Source: Planctomycetota bacterium
GTDB taxonomy: Bacteria; Planctomycetota; UBA8742; UBA2392
Assembly: GCA_019636215.1 (NCBI GenBank)
Contig: JAHBXZ010000008.1
Location: 124,001-188,000 of the forward strand
Direction of reading: 5' to 3'
Length of the DNA stretch: 64,000 nucleotides
Below, in pieces: positions 43,746-53,224 of the stretch (position 1 is the stretch's first letter; each line of letters begins with the position of its first letter). The notes below the pieces were generated by a model. The model was not told the DNA's origin. It saw only the letters and a list, made by a program, of their open reading frames with translations, and did not search any database. The position numbers and the translations under genes were made by a program.

Positions 43746-45287
43746 TTACCCCAACAATTGCTTCACTTCGGAGTCCGCATACGCTCCGCCCTCGCCAGTC
43801 AGGTAGGTGATCAGCGCGTTGCGGTCATTGAACACGTCGCCGGCGAGCAGGCTGGTGATACTGCTTTGCAGCAGTGGCCTGCGTCGGCTGGTCACCATCT
43901 GCTTCAGGAAATCGCGGTTGTAAAAGGCGTCAATGAAGGCCCAGAAGACTTTTGTCCCGCGGCGGATGGCCTTCTCGTAATCCAGGAACATGTGTTCACG
44001 GAAGTCACCGGCAGCGAACGCTTTATCGATGGCGGTTGCCGCAAGATCGGCGGCTTTGGTGCTGAGGAACACGCCGCTGGAAAAAATCGGGTCCACAAAC
44101 ACGCCCGCATCCCCGACCTTCAGCCAGCGATCGCCGGCCTGGCGCTGGCTGGTATAGCTGAAGTCGGCCTCAAGCAGCACGTCACAACAGGGCTTGGCAT
44201 CGGTCATGCGCGGCGCCATGGAGCGGCTTTCGGTGATGCTCTTCCAGAAAAAGTCGTGCGGGCTGAGTTTGCTTTCGCGGTAGAAGTCTGCGTCGGCGAC
44301 CACGCCTACGCTGGTGGTGCCGTCGCTGAACGGAATCAGCCAGAACCAGCCTTTCTTTGTGTCGCCAAACCTGACGATGATGATGTTGTTGGGGTCCTGT
44401 TCGCAGCGGACCACGCCGGTGAAGTGGGCAAAGCAGGTGATCTTGCGATGGGCCGGGTGCACCTGTCGCTGGTTCTGGCGCGCCGAAAGAAACGTCCATC
44501 GTCCCGTCACGTCGCACAGCAACTGGCTGCGGATCGAGCCACGGTCGGTGTGCAATGTGGTGCCGGCATCGTCGATGTTCCAGCCCGTGGCACTGGCAGG
44601 CTGCAGGACAGTCACGCCGAGTTCGCGGGCGTGGTCCAGCAGAAGTTTGTCAAAGGGCCCGCGCTGAACCTGAAACGCGTAGGGGTGGTTCGGGTCCAGG
44701 CCGTTGCGAAACCAGAAACACTCTTCCTCGAGGGTCTCATCCAGCACAAATCTGGCCCCGCGCTTCACGCAGTATCCCTGCTGGTGAATCTTGGGCAGGA
44801 CACCGGTCCTTTCCCAGATATCGATGCTGAAGGGCAACAGCGACTCGCCGATTCGAAAGCGAGGAAACTCCGCGCGTTCCACCACGGCAACTTTGCGACC
44901 TTGCTTTGCCAGCAGCGCCGCCAGCGTGCTTCCGCCTGGGCCGCCGCCGATGACCGTTACATCAAAGGCGCCCAGGCTGCGTTTTCCGGCAGTTGATGCG
45001 GTTTCGGCCTGGTAACCAGCAAGGTTCTGAGGCGGTGTCACAGCCAGCGCCGATACGGCTTCACGCATCATGCTTCGCGAAGGTGCGGGCTGGCTGGCGG
45101 GTGGTTGTATGGCCTGCTTTGGGCGCGCTGTCGCGCGCTTTGATGCCTGCTTCTTTCGCGGCTTGCGGGCTTTAACAACCTTGCTGCGCGTCGCGCGCGA
45201 ATTGACTCTGCGGACCCGGCCCTTGCGGGCCGGACTGGCTTTCGCGCCCTTTCCCTTTCGGGTGGCGCGCTTTTTTCTGGCTGGCAT
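43746..45287 (-). CDS. Flavin-dependent halogenase-like oxidoreductase with basic N-terminal tail
   Basis: The 513-residue protein has an FAD Rossmann motif V-I-G-G-G-P-G-G-S at 112-120, then G-E-S-L-L-P and, further on, G-W-F-W-L-I-P, the WxWxIP signature of flavin-dependent halogenases, plus V-G-D-A-G-V-F-V-D-P-I-F-S-S-G-V of the FAD C-terminal motif. Geranylgeranyl-reductase-like enzymes share the fold, so the reaction is not certain. Residues 1-60 are a dense Lys/Arg/Ala/Ser tail resembling histone H1-type C-termini. The start is the ATG at 45287; a later pair of Met codons near residue 73 would remove the tail. It is divergent from lgt. Confidence 0.75.
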   Translation of the reverse strand: MPARKKRATRKGKGAKASPARKGRVRRVNSRATRSKVVKARKPRKKQASKRATARPKQAIQPPASQPAPSRSMMREAVSALAVTPPQNLAGYQAETASTAGKRSLGAFDVTVIGGGPGGSTLAALLAKQGRKVAVVERAEFPRFRIGESLLPFSIDIWERTGVLPKIHQQGYCVKRGARFVLDETLEEECFWFRNGLDPNHPYAFQVQRGPFDKLLLDHARELGVTVLQPASATGWNIDDAGTTLHTDRGSIRSQLLCDVTGRWTFLSARQNQRQVHPAHRKITCFAHFTGVVRCEQDPNNIIIVRFGDTKKGWFWLIPFSDGTTSVGVVADADFYRESKLSPHDFFWKSITESRSMAPRMTDAKPCCDVLLEADFSYTSQRQAGDRWLKVGDAGVFVDPIFSSGVFLSTKAADLAATAIDKAFAAGDFREHMFLDYEKAIRRGTKVFWAFIDAFYNRDFLKQMVTSRRRPLLQSSITSLLAGDVFNDRNALITYLTGEGGAYADSEVKQLLG

Positions 45288-45462
45288 GGTTCGTAACCTG
45301 GTAGGAGCCCCGGCGAAGTATGTGCAGTGGCCCCTTCCATTGCAAGGGTCGCGGGGTTGTGGTGCGGGCATCCAAGGCCTACATTCTCCAGTTAGGTGAC
45401 AGGCTTGATCTCTCTGCGGAAGCATTTGTGCCGCATGCCCCAACCCGCCCAGAAGGATTCCC

Positions 45463-46626
45463 GTGCTATCCATCCTTGAACATCCCAACCTCGACCCGGT
45501 GATCTTCTGGGTGAAAGAGCCGCAGCTGGCGCTGCGCTGGTACGGCCTGATGTATGTGCTGGCGTTCACGGTGGGGTACGCGATTTTCCGCTGGCTTCAG
45601 AAGTCGGGCTACCTGCGCATTGCCCCGGCGGATGTGGGCAACTACGTGATTGTGGGTGTGCTTGGGACGTTTCTTGGTGGTCGGCTTGGATATGTGCTGT
45701 TCTACCAGTTCGACCGCCTGTTCCTGGACGAGCAGATCAAGTTTGGTGAACGCATGAAGCTGCTTTATGCCGTGTGGGACGGCGGCATGAGTTTTCACGG
45801 AGGCGTCTTCGGGGTGACGATCGCCGTGTTTCTGTATTCATGGTTCAAGCGCCACAACTTCTGGAACATCATGGACGGCAGCACCCTGATTGTGCCGTTG
45901 GGCGTGGCACTGGTGCGCGTGGGCAACTTCATCAATGGCGAGCTGTACGGCCGGACGATCAACGACGCCGATGGCAAGCCGATCTATGACCCGGAGCAGC
46001 TGCCGTGGTACGCCATGAAGTTCCCGACTGATCACCACAGTGTCGCGGCCCAGGCAAGGCTGCAGGATGCCTTGATCCTGGACTTCCAGAAGGCCAACCC
46101 GACCGCCACCGAGATTCCCAACAGCGCGCTGAACCCCTTGCCCGTGAAGGCCGAGATCTGGGCCCAGGTCAGTCAGTACTTTCCCGGCCGCTACCCCAGC
46201 CAGATCGTGCAGTTCGCCTTTGAGGGTGTGCTGGTACTGCTGGCAATGTGGCTGCTGCGCCGGCACGTCAAGCGGCCCGGCGTGATGGCGGGCTTGTTCC
46301 TGATGGCCTATGCCGTGTTTCGCATACCGGCGGAGGTGATTCGCCAGCCAGACCGCCAGATTGACCCGGCAAAAGCAGCAGAGCTCGGCGGCACGGCGGC
46401 CTTTCTGGCCGGCATCGGCATGACGATGGGGCAGTTCCTGAGTGTCGTGATTATCGCGCTTGGGCTTGGCACGATTGCAGCGCGACTGTGGCTGGGCAAA
46501 CCGGAAAGCGACTATTCGACAGAGCAGCGCCGGCCGGGGTTCCTGCGCGAAACCTGGCGCGACCTGCCCGAAATGCTGGGCTTGCGCAAACCCAAGCCGG
46601 CACCTACTTCCGGCGACAGTAAATGA
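45463..46626 (+). CDS. lgt: Prolipoprotein diacylglyceryl transferase
   Basis: This 387-residue membrane enzyme attaches diacylglycerol to the Cys of prolipoproteins, consistent with the many lipoproteins here. It has seven helices, L-R-W-Y-G-L-M-Y-V, G-R-L-G-Y-V-L-F-Y, W-D-G-G-M-S-F-H-G-G-V-F-G and the family signature A-L-V-R-V-G-N-F-I-N-G-E-L-Y-G-R, with V-F-R-I-P-A-E near the end. An insertion of about 60 residues separates the signature and the later helices; the usual length is 260-300. The start is GTG 45463, with AGAAGGA upstream. It overlaps the convergent kinase gene by 23 bases. Confidence 0.93.
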   Translation: MLSILEHPNLDPVIFWVKEPQLALRWYGLMYVLAFTVGYAIFRWLQKSGYLRIAPADVGNYVIVGVLGTFLGGRLGYVLFYQFDRLFLDEQIKFGERMKLLYAVWDGGMSFHGGVFGVTIAVFLYSWFKRHNFWNIMDGSTLIVPLGVALVRVGNFINGELYGRTINDADGKPIYDPEQLPWYAMKFPTDHHSVAAQARLQDALILDFQKANPTATEIPNSALNPLPVKAEIWAQVSQYFPGRYPSQIVQFAFEGVLVLLAMWLLRRHVKRPGVMAGLFLMAYAVFRIPAEVIRQPDRQIDPAKAAELGGTAAFLAGIGMTMGQFLSVVIIALGLGTIAARLWLGKPESDYSTEQRRPGFLRETWRDLPEMLGLRKPKPAPTSGDSK

Positions 46627-49144
46627 GATTGCCTTTGTCGGTGGCAAACACCACGGCGGCCTCGCCCTGAACCAGCGCCGCCAGCATGATGCGGTCAGGC
46701 AGGTCAAACTGGGCAAAGCCTGCAATTTCCAGTGTCTCTGGGTTCAGGTAGTTGATGCCCGGGCCGCCAATCGCCGCGATGTAGGCGCTGCCGTCCAGCG
46801 CTGCCGCAGCCGGCTGGCGCAACGTGAACTCGGGCGCGGAAAGGCCTGTGCCGGAAATCCGCATCAGCTTGTCGTCCATCACGGCAAAACTGGCGCGATC
46901 GGTGTGGATCACGTGGCGGACATTGCCGGGCAGGTCCTTGATCGCGACGATTTCCTTGAATGCGCTGGATTCGATAACAAAGTGCCGCATCGTGCGCCCT
47001 GCCACAGCCCAGATTTCATCGCCGCGCACACTGATTGAAGTAACGGCCTGGCCGCCTTCGGCAATGTTGACGCCGGGTTCTGTCCCGTCGCCTTTGCGCA
47101 ACATGCCCTTGCCATCGCCGATCAGCAGCACCGATTGATGGTAATGCAACGCAGTCACGCCGCCGGCCACTTTGGCAGCGACGGGGGTCTGCACCTGAAG
47201 ACTTTGCGCCGACAACAGGATCACTTCGCCATCGCTGGTGCCGACGGCCAGACGGCTGCCGTCGCTGCGCATCGCCATCGCTGTGACATGCACCTTTTCC
47301 AGCACGTTGTCGGCCGTGGGTTCTTTCTTGCCGGAGATCCAGCGCCTGAGGCGGCCGTCCGCGTCGGCGGTGATCCACGCGCCTGGCCCGGCCGGGCACA
47401 GTGCCACAATCGGAATGCCTCCGCTTGTGGCGGCCCAGTGGCTGGCTTCCAGCTGCACCAGAATGGTCGGGGTAACGGGCGCGTTGTTGCTCTCGCCGGT
47501 GTCCTCGCGCAGCACGAAGTACCAGGCGGCATAGGCTGCTGCCCCGATCACCGCCAGAGCAATCACCAGGCCCAGCAATCCGCCACCACCGCCGCGGGCC
47601 CGGGACGCCACGACAACTTTGTCGTCAAATGCCTGGGGCTTGGAAAAATCGATCTGCCCCGCATTGGATGGCGAACTGCCCGGCGAATTGTCCCAGGTTC
47701 CGCTGCCGCGCTCATTGGCAACAATTGCGCTGGCGCTGCCATCAAGAATGTTGTTCTTCTGAAACGTCGGAAAGCTCTTGGCTGCGTAGCTCTCCCACTC
47801 TGAGTCCTGCAGTTTCTCCGGGTTCTGCACCATCTTGCGGCGCGAACTGCTGCCTGTGCCGGGGCGCGTGTTGCGGTGCGGGGACATCTCCGGGTTGCTG
47901 GTGGCGCGCCGGACCGAAGAATCAGAGTCGCGCGGCAGGGCGCGAATCTCGCCGCTGCTGCGGCGTGCGCGGGCCTTGGCTTCACGCACCATGTCCTGGG
48001 TCAGTTCGGCAAGCTCAGGTGGAATCTGCGGCGCCGCCTTCACCGGCTGCTGTGAGGGCGGGGGCGGGCTGATCGGCCCGGCACCCAGCGACGGCAACGC
48101 CGGCGAACTGGTGCGGGCTTTTTCGGCGGCTTTGCGCAGGGCCTGAAGGTGCGGACTTTCCACGCGCCCCTTGTCGATGGCGTCGGCCGCTTCCTGTTCT
48201 TTGGCCTTGTTGATGGCTTCGGCGTCGACCTTGAAGCCGGTTGTGGCGAAAATTGTCGCGCCCTCGAACAGCAGCTTGCGCGTGCGGCGGTTGAGGCGGG
48301 CAATGTCAGCCAGCTTGCTGGCAATCGCGTCAAGGTCCCCGGGGCGCTTATCGTGGTCCTTCTGCGTCATCTCATGGATGATGCGGGTCAGCTTCTGGCT
48401 GGCTTCGTCTTTGATCTTTTCTTCGGGAACCACAATCCGGTTGGTGACGTGCTGCAACGCCACGGCCATCGGCGAACTGCCGGTAAAGGGTGGGCGCCCG
48501 ACGAACAAGTGAAACAGTGTCGCGCCCAGGCTGTAGACGTCCGCCTTGGGGCCGACAGAGACACCCTGAGCCTGTTCGGGTGCCATGTAGTCTGGCGTGC
48601 CCATGATCGCGCCGGTCATGGTCAGGCCGGATTCACTGGCCAGTGCGCGCGCCAGGCCGAAGTCGGCCACCTTCACGCCACCGGTGTTGGGCAGCATCAG
48701 GTTGGCGGGCTTGATGTCGCGGTGAATCACGTTGTTGGCATGGGCACTGGCGAGCGCGCGTGCGGAACCCGCGCCGATGTCCGCCACCACGCTGGCTTCC
48801 TGCGGCCCATACTTGCGCAGAAGTTCCAGCGCATCGGTGCCGTCGATGAACTCCATGACCAGGTAGTAGTAGCCGGATTCCTCGCCCACGTCATACACAC
48901 GCACAGTGTTGGCGTGGTTCAGGCGCGCCGCCAGCTTGGCCTCGCGCATGAAGCGTTCCACCAAGTTGCTGTTATTGGCCAGGTGCGGGGGCAGGATTTT
49001 GACGGCGACCTCTATGTCCAGGCCGCCGTGCATGCCCTTGTATACGGTGCCCATGGCGCCGCGGCCGCAGATGCGAAGCAGTTTGCACTTGCCGATGGTG
49101 TAACCGACAAGCGACTTCTGCTCCGGGGGACTGGGCCTGTTCAT
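46604..49144 (-). CDS. Hanks-type Ser/Thr kinase with C-terminal propeller-like sensor
   Basis: The 846-residue protein has a complete kinase domain in the first 300 residues: G27-R-G-A-M-G32 loop, Lys49 in V-A-V-K, H141-R-D143, D161-F-G163 and M-A-P-E. A proline/serine-rich linker of about 200 residues leads to one membrane helix near 545-567 (L-L-G-L-V-I-A-L-A-V-I-G-A-A-A-Y-A-A-W). The exported C-terminus is a run of short beta repeats (for example G-S-R-L-A-V-G-T-S-D-G-E-V-I-L-L-S) like a WD40/PQQ propeller. It should therefore sense outside and phosphorylate inside. The ATG at 49144 places M-N-R-P-S as the start. Substrates are unknown. Confidence 0.92.
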   Translation of the reverse strand: MNRPSPPEQKSLVGYTIGKCKLLRICGRGAMGTVYKGMHGGLDIEVAVKILPPHLANNSNLVERFMREAKLAARLNHANTVRVYDVGEESGYYYLVMEFIDGTDALELLRKYGPQEASVVADIGAGSARALASAHANNVIHRDIKPANLMLPNTGGVKVADFGLARALASESGLTMTGAIMGTPDYMAPEQAQGVSVGPKADVYSLGATLFHLFVGRPPFTGSSPMAVALQHVTNRIVVPEEKIKDEASQKLTRIIHEMTQKDHDKRPGDLDAIASKLADIARLNRRTRKLLFEGATIFATTGFKVDAEAINKAKEQEAADAIDKGRVESPHLQALRKAAEKARTSSPALPSLGAGPISPPPPSQQPVKAAPQIPPELAELTQDMVREAKARARRSSGEIRALPRDSDSSVRRATSNPEMSPHRNTRPGTGSSSRRKMVQNPEKLQDSEWESYAAKSFPTFQKNNILDGSASAIVANERGSGTWDNSPGSSPSNAGQIDFSKPQAFDDKVVVASRARGGGGGLLGLVIALAVIGAAAYAAWYFVLREDTGESNNAPVTPTILVQLEASHWAATSGGIPIVALCPAGPGAWITADADGRLRRWISGKKEPTADNVLEKVHVTAMAMRSDGSRLAVGTSDGEVILLSAQSLQVQTPVAAKVAGGVTALHYHQSVLLIGDGKGMLRKGDGTEPGVNIAEGGQAVTSISVRGDEIWAVAGRTMRHFVIESSAFKEIVAIKDLPGNVRHVIHTDRASFAVMDDKLMRISGTGLSAPEFTLRQPAAAALDGSAYIAAIGGPGINYLNPETLEIAGFAQFDLPDRIMLAALVQGEAAVVFATDKGNLIYCRRK

Positions 49145-49298
49145 CACCGCTCCGACTGCACGAAATGCACTGCGCAACACCATTATGCGGTGCCATTGTG
49201 AAAACCGCCACCACCCAGAAGTGGCCGCAGATCGCGCCCTCGGGCCGATTCGACAAGAGTCTCATGTGCGGCACTGTCGATGGGCAGAATCGCAATCT

Positions 49299-52247
49299 TC
49301 AGTTGCGCAGGCACCCCAGCAGGTAAGGCCCGGCCCGGAAAAACTGCGCAAAAGTGCTGTGGCGAATCGCGCTGTCGCCAATCGTCGTGGCCTGGATGTT
49401 GGACGTCTGCGCGACGAGCAGGCTTTGTGCCGCCGACTGCCAGTTGGAGCTGCCACTTGCCCGAAAGGCCCCGACATATCCGGCGCCGATCATCAGGTTG
49501 GGCCCGCCAAAGTCGGTGGTGCCGCTGGGGGTTTCATAGAACCGGCCGAACTGCGGCACTGTCAGGTTGCCCATATAGACGCCTGCGTTAGTGCCCAGCA
49601 GCCAGTTCATGTGGCGCAGGATGTTGTCATCAACGCCCGCGTCGGCGCGGTTGCCCCTGGTGTACTCCAGTGCTTCGGCCATGTGCCCAAGCTGCCAGGC
49701 AGTGAAGTCGCCGCTGCTGTCTGAGAAGCCATTGCCGGAAGGATCGCGCGGGCTGACGGTATCCTGCCTGTCGCGAACCGCGGCCAGCACGTAAGCCCGC
49801 ATGACGGCCGCGTCGGAATCGGCCGCGCCGTTGGCAACCTCGTAGGCCGTAGCAATGAACAGCGCGTTGCTCAGCCAGGTGTTGGGACAGGTCATGGTGC
49901 TGTTGACGCCGCCGTTGCCGGCATCAAAGAAGCGTTTCCAGGAGCCGCGCAGGTAGACGAAGATTTCCTTCAGGACATCCAGGGAAAGCTGGTCGCCTGT
50001 CATGAGGTAGTGCTCGGACAAAAACGCGCCCTTGAACACATCCAGGTGATTTTCGCCCAGGTGGTAGTTGCCCAGGTCGTGCTGCTTGTTGTTGGGTGTG
50101 TAGCGCGTCTTGCCGCGCTGGCTGGCCTTGCCGCCGCTGACGGCCGGGTTACCCGCTTCGGTGTAGTCAAAGCGCAGGCCGATATCGGCATGGATTACAT
50201 CAACATCGCGGAAGTGTCGGGCGGTTGAGTCAAACAGTTTGAACATGCCGATGTTGCCACTGCATGCAAACCAGCTCAGCGCTGTGCGGCTGATTTCCCA
50301 GTGGTTGTTCTCCCAGCCGTCGCCGGGCGAAAAGGTCTTGCCGTCGCCGTAGTTCCAAAAACCATACTCGTGGCCGGTGGCAGTACCGTTGCCGTCGGAA
50401 CGGTCAAAGAGAATGTCTCCATAGTGGCTGTTCAGTTCGGCCAGGTAGGCAGTCATGGCCGCCTGGGCTGAACTGATGACATCGGCGACGCTGCCCAGCG
50501 TGTCGTTGGTGGCGCCGATCTGCCCGTACACCCGTGTTGCCGCGTTGTGTTTGGGTGCGATCACCCCCAGGGGCGCATCGTTCAGGATGTTGGCGTATAC
50601 GCCCGCCAGGTTGGCATCGGTTGAGCCCACGCGGTCAAAGCCCAGCAGCATTTCGTGGGTGCGCATGGCACCGGCAAACACCTGCATCGGCCAGGTGCCG
50701 GCCGGCCACAGGCCTAGCCGCATCACGCCATCGCCCTGCATACGCAACTGCTTTGGGTACATCTGCCAGAAGTCTCGCACCACGGTGGTTGCGCGCAGGT
50801 TCAGCCCGGTCATCTGCATCCAGCCGGGGGCCTTCTGGCCACTGGCCGAGAGTTTGCCGGTAATGGCATAGGCGATGTTCGCGTCTGTCTGGTTGGGCCA
50901 CACATTCTGCAACGGGTCGCTGCTTCCGTCGCCGGTGCCGACATTGAACCCCGGCGGCTGCGGGTTGTTGGGGTCTGTCGCGTCATGCGTGCCGGTGTAG
51001 CCCTGCTGCAGGTCCATGAATTCGGCGCCGGTCAACGTCTGCGCGGCGTGCGTGGCCGGGTGCCCGCCGATCAGCGCGCCGGCGGTGCCCGTGCCAAGCG
51101 CCAGCGGCAGGTCGAACTCCACCGCATCGGCGGTGGTAACCTGGGCAAGCTGCGCGGCTGCGGCGGCCGGTGTGGCGGCGGCAACGCCGTGGCCGGTCAT
51201 GTTGCGGAAGCTGTAACTGACCCTGACCAGCGGCAGGTTCGCCCACGACGTTATGCGAACAATGAAGTTCAACTTGTCCTGGCCCAGGGTGGTGTTGCGG
51301 TGAACGCCTTCTACCACCACCGTCGCGCGGATTGGGCCCTGCTCTTCGACAACTATGCGCGTTGGGGCAATCTGGTCCATGCGGAATTGGTTGGCGCCCT
51401 CGGTGATTACCACGCCGCGGGCGGCCGCTGTGTCCAGGCACTGGTCGTCTACCTGGCCGTCGTTGTCGCGATCCACCAGGATGCTTTCAAACAACCGGAA
51501 CGCCGTCTTGCTGACGGTCCATGACAGGTTGCCGGTGCGCACTTCGATGGTGCTGGCGCCGTTGATCACCTGAAGGTTGCTGGTGGAGGCACTGCCGGTG
51601 CCACCGTTGTTCAACTGGTAACTGCCCACGCCGCCGGTGCCGGAGAGGTCGGCAATGAAATCCACCAGCACCCAGCGGATTGAGTTGTCTGGCCAGCGCG
51701 AAGTTACACGGAACTGCGCGGGCACATCCGTCAGTGTGGTTGTCTGCAGTCGAAGCTGGTTCACGTTACCGTGCAGGGCCGGTGGCAATGGCACGCCGAT
51801 CGTGACCGGCGCGGCCGCAGCCTGCCAGCCATTCTGCGACTTGACATCAATCCGCACCGGAAATGCCCCGAACACCGGCGCGACGGTAAGCAGAACGGTT
51901 GCCGTGGAACTTACCGTGGGGTCAGCCGTGCTGGTGGCCATGATGGTTACGTTGGCGCTTGTGGGCATAGCCACGGGTGCGGAGTAAAGCCCCGCGCTGT
52001 CGATCGTGCCGTTGTTGACGCCGCCGACGACCGACCAGGCCACGCCGCCCGGGCCGCCGCTTCCCCCGCCCTGCACGGTGGCCGTGAACTGGCGTTGCGT
52101 GCCAAGTTGAACCTGCACGGCAACGGGGCTTACAGAAACGACAATCGGCGCTGGTGCGGCGCTGGATCCAGGCGGGTTGCCGCCGGCACCACAGGCCGCA
52201 AGCAACACCAGAAAACACGTTGAAACCCAAGGCAGGACTTGGCGCAT
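49299..52247 (-). CDS. Large lipoprotein with Ig-like domain and exo-rhamnogalacturonan-lyase-like region
   Basis: The 982-residue product has a lipoprotein signal ending L-L-A-A-C at about residue 19. An Ig-like domain (about 35-125: V-S-V-S-P-V-A-V-Q-V-Q-L-G-T-Q-R-Q-F-T-A) follows. A beta-rich region then shows G-V-P-L-P-P-A-L-H and W-P-D-N-S-I-R-W-V-L-V-D-F, resembling the PcRGLX/YetA-like N-terminal domain of exo-rhamnogalacturonan lyases. The remainder (H-Y-L-M-T-G-D, W-L-S-N-A-L-F-I-A-T) fits an (alpha/alpha)-barrel. The family link is by eye. It may degrade pectin-like polysaccharide at the cell surface. The ATG at 52247 is used. Confidence 0.7.
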   Translation of the reverse strand: MRQVLPWVSTCFLVLLAACGAGGNPPGSSAAPAPIVVSVSPVAVQVQLGTQRQFTATVQGGGSGGPGGVAWSVVGGVNNGTIDSAGLYSAPVAMPTSANVTIMATSTADPTVSSTATVLLTVAPVFGAFPVRIDVKSQNGWQAAAAPVTIGVPLPPALHGNVNQLRLQTTTLTDVPAQFRVTSRWPDNSIRWVLVDFIADLSGTGGVGSYQLNNGGTGSASTSNLQVINGASTIEVRTGNLSWTVSKTAFRLFESILVDRDNDGQVDDQCLDTAAARGVVITEGANQFRMDQIAPTRIVVEEQGPIRATVVVEGVHRNTTLGQDKLNFIVRITSWANLPLVRVSYSFRNMTGHGVAAATPAAAAAQLAQVTTADAVEFDLPLALGTGTAGALIGGHPATHAAQTLTGAEFMDLQQGYTGTHDATDPNNPQPPGFNVGTGDGSSDPLQNVWPNQTDANIAYAITGKLSASGQKAPGWMQMTGLNLRATTVVRDFWQMYPKQLRMQGDGVMRLGLWPAGTWPMQVFAGAMRTHEMLLGFDRVGSTDANLAGVYANILNDAPLGVIAPKHNAATRVYGQIGATNDTLGSVADVISSAQAAMTAYLAELNSHYGDILFDRSDGNGTATGHEYGFWNYGDGKTFSPGDGWENNHWEISRTALSWFACSGNIGMFKLFDSTARHFRDVDVIHADIGLRFDYTEAGNPAVSGGKASQRGKTRYTPNNKQHDLGNYHLGENHLDVFKGAFLSEHYLMTGDQLSLDVLKEIFVYLRGSWKRFFDAGNGGVNSTMTCPNTWLSNALFIATAYEVANGAADSDAAVMRAYVLAAVRDRQDTVSPRDPSGNGFSDSSGDFTAWQLGHMAEALEYTRGNRADAGVDDNILRHMNWLLGTNAGVYMGNLTVPQFGRFYETPSGTTDFGGPNLMIGAGYVGAFRASGSSNWQSAAQSLLVAQTSNIQATTIGDSAIRHSTFAQFFRAGPYLLGCLRN

Positions 52248-52491
52248 AGAGGCTCCGTAATCAACACCGGGCGGCCAATGGCCGCCGCCGGTCCCAAGCC
52301 TGAAGGGGTACGCCCCGCCATTGTGAGCGAAAACCGTTCTTCGTGCCAGACCCTTCGAAGCTTCGGTGCAGGAAGGATTTGCGAATCGGCCGGCCGGGCG
52401 CATTCATTCGCAAGGATTTGCCCCATGCCAACTCGTGGGTTAAGCTTTGTGTGCGTAGCAACGGCCCCTTGGCCCCTGTTCGAGACTTGGC

Positions 52492-53184
52492 ATGAACTCC
52501 TTTGCCGGCGAGGCCGACGCTTGGGTACGTCGTGCCCTGTTGGACGCCCGTGCGGAGCATCGGTCGACAGCCTTCTGGCACCTTGGCGTGGCGGTGGTGT
52601 CTACGGTTGCCTGGTTTGTGGGGACCACCGGTGTGTACGGCACGCCTTACTTCATACTGGGGTTTGCGGGCATTCCATTTCCATTTCATCCCGTTGTGTT
52701 CGGCGGCCTTTGGGTGTTGGCGCAGAACCTGGTGTATCCGTTTGTGCGGCGCCGTCCGCGGCCAGGCTATGTGTTTGCCAGGGCTGCCGACACGGACGAA
52801 ATCGTTGCCCAAGGCCCGCCGCGCCAGTCGGCCGACGCGGAGTCCTTCGGGCAGGATCACGGGTTTTCATTTCTACGCAGCTATGCCGGCGTCTACTTCT
52901 ACGCGCAGATCGCCATGCATGAGGCGTGGCGCGGTTTCGCAGCGGCCCGGGCGGTTCGCAGGCTGGATGCCCCGGCTCTGGCACGATTGGTAGAGCTGCT
53001 GACACAGCGGCCAGGCAAGGTGCCGTTCTCGGAAATCTCCAAGGCAATGCCGGATGCCGACCTGCCTGGGCTGCTGGCTCAGGCGGTGACCTTGCCGGGG
53101 ATTCACATCCACACACAGGAGCCGCAGGGCATATCGCTGACGGACGCAGCCACCGAAGCCGTGCTGGTCTCGGGTGTGGCGTAG
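52492..53184 (+). CDS. Hypothetical membrane protein, 230 residues
   Basis: The N-terminus is cytosolic, followed by two helices at about 29-48 and 55-82 (F-W-H-L-G-V-A-V-V-S-T-V-A-W-F-V-G and V-V-F-G-G-L-W-V-L-A-Q-N-L-V-Y-P-F). A basic loop R-R-R-P-R-P and a soluble C-terminal domain of about 130 residues follow. No family is recognised. It is the first of a plus-strand group of four genes; the next starts 40 bases after its stop. No function is proposed. Confidence 0.65.
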   Translation: MNSFAGEADAWVRRALLDARAEHRSTAFWHLGVAVVSTVAWFVGTTGVYGTPYFILGFAGIPFPFHPVVFGGLWVLAQNLVYPFVRRRPRPGYVFARAADTDEIVAQGPPRQSADAESFGQDHGFSFLRSYAGVYFYAQIAMHEAWRGFAAARAVRRLDAPALARLVELLTQRPGKVPFSEISKAMPDADLPGLLAQAVTLPGIHIHTQEPQGISLTDAATEAVLVSGVA

Positions 53185-53224
53185 TGGCTGTTGCCTGGTT
53201 GCGGTGTGCACTATTCTGCGGGTC

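Noticed and set aside
43614..44996. Plus-strand frame of 460 codons opposite the halogenase-like gene
   Set aside because: No recognisable motifs, and it lies antisense to an FAD enzyme with clear motifs. The sigma-54 match just upstream is therefore not taken as its promoter.
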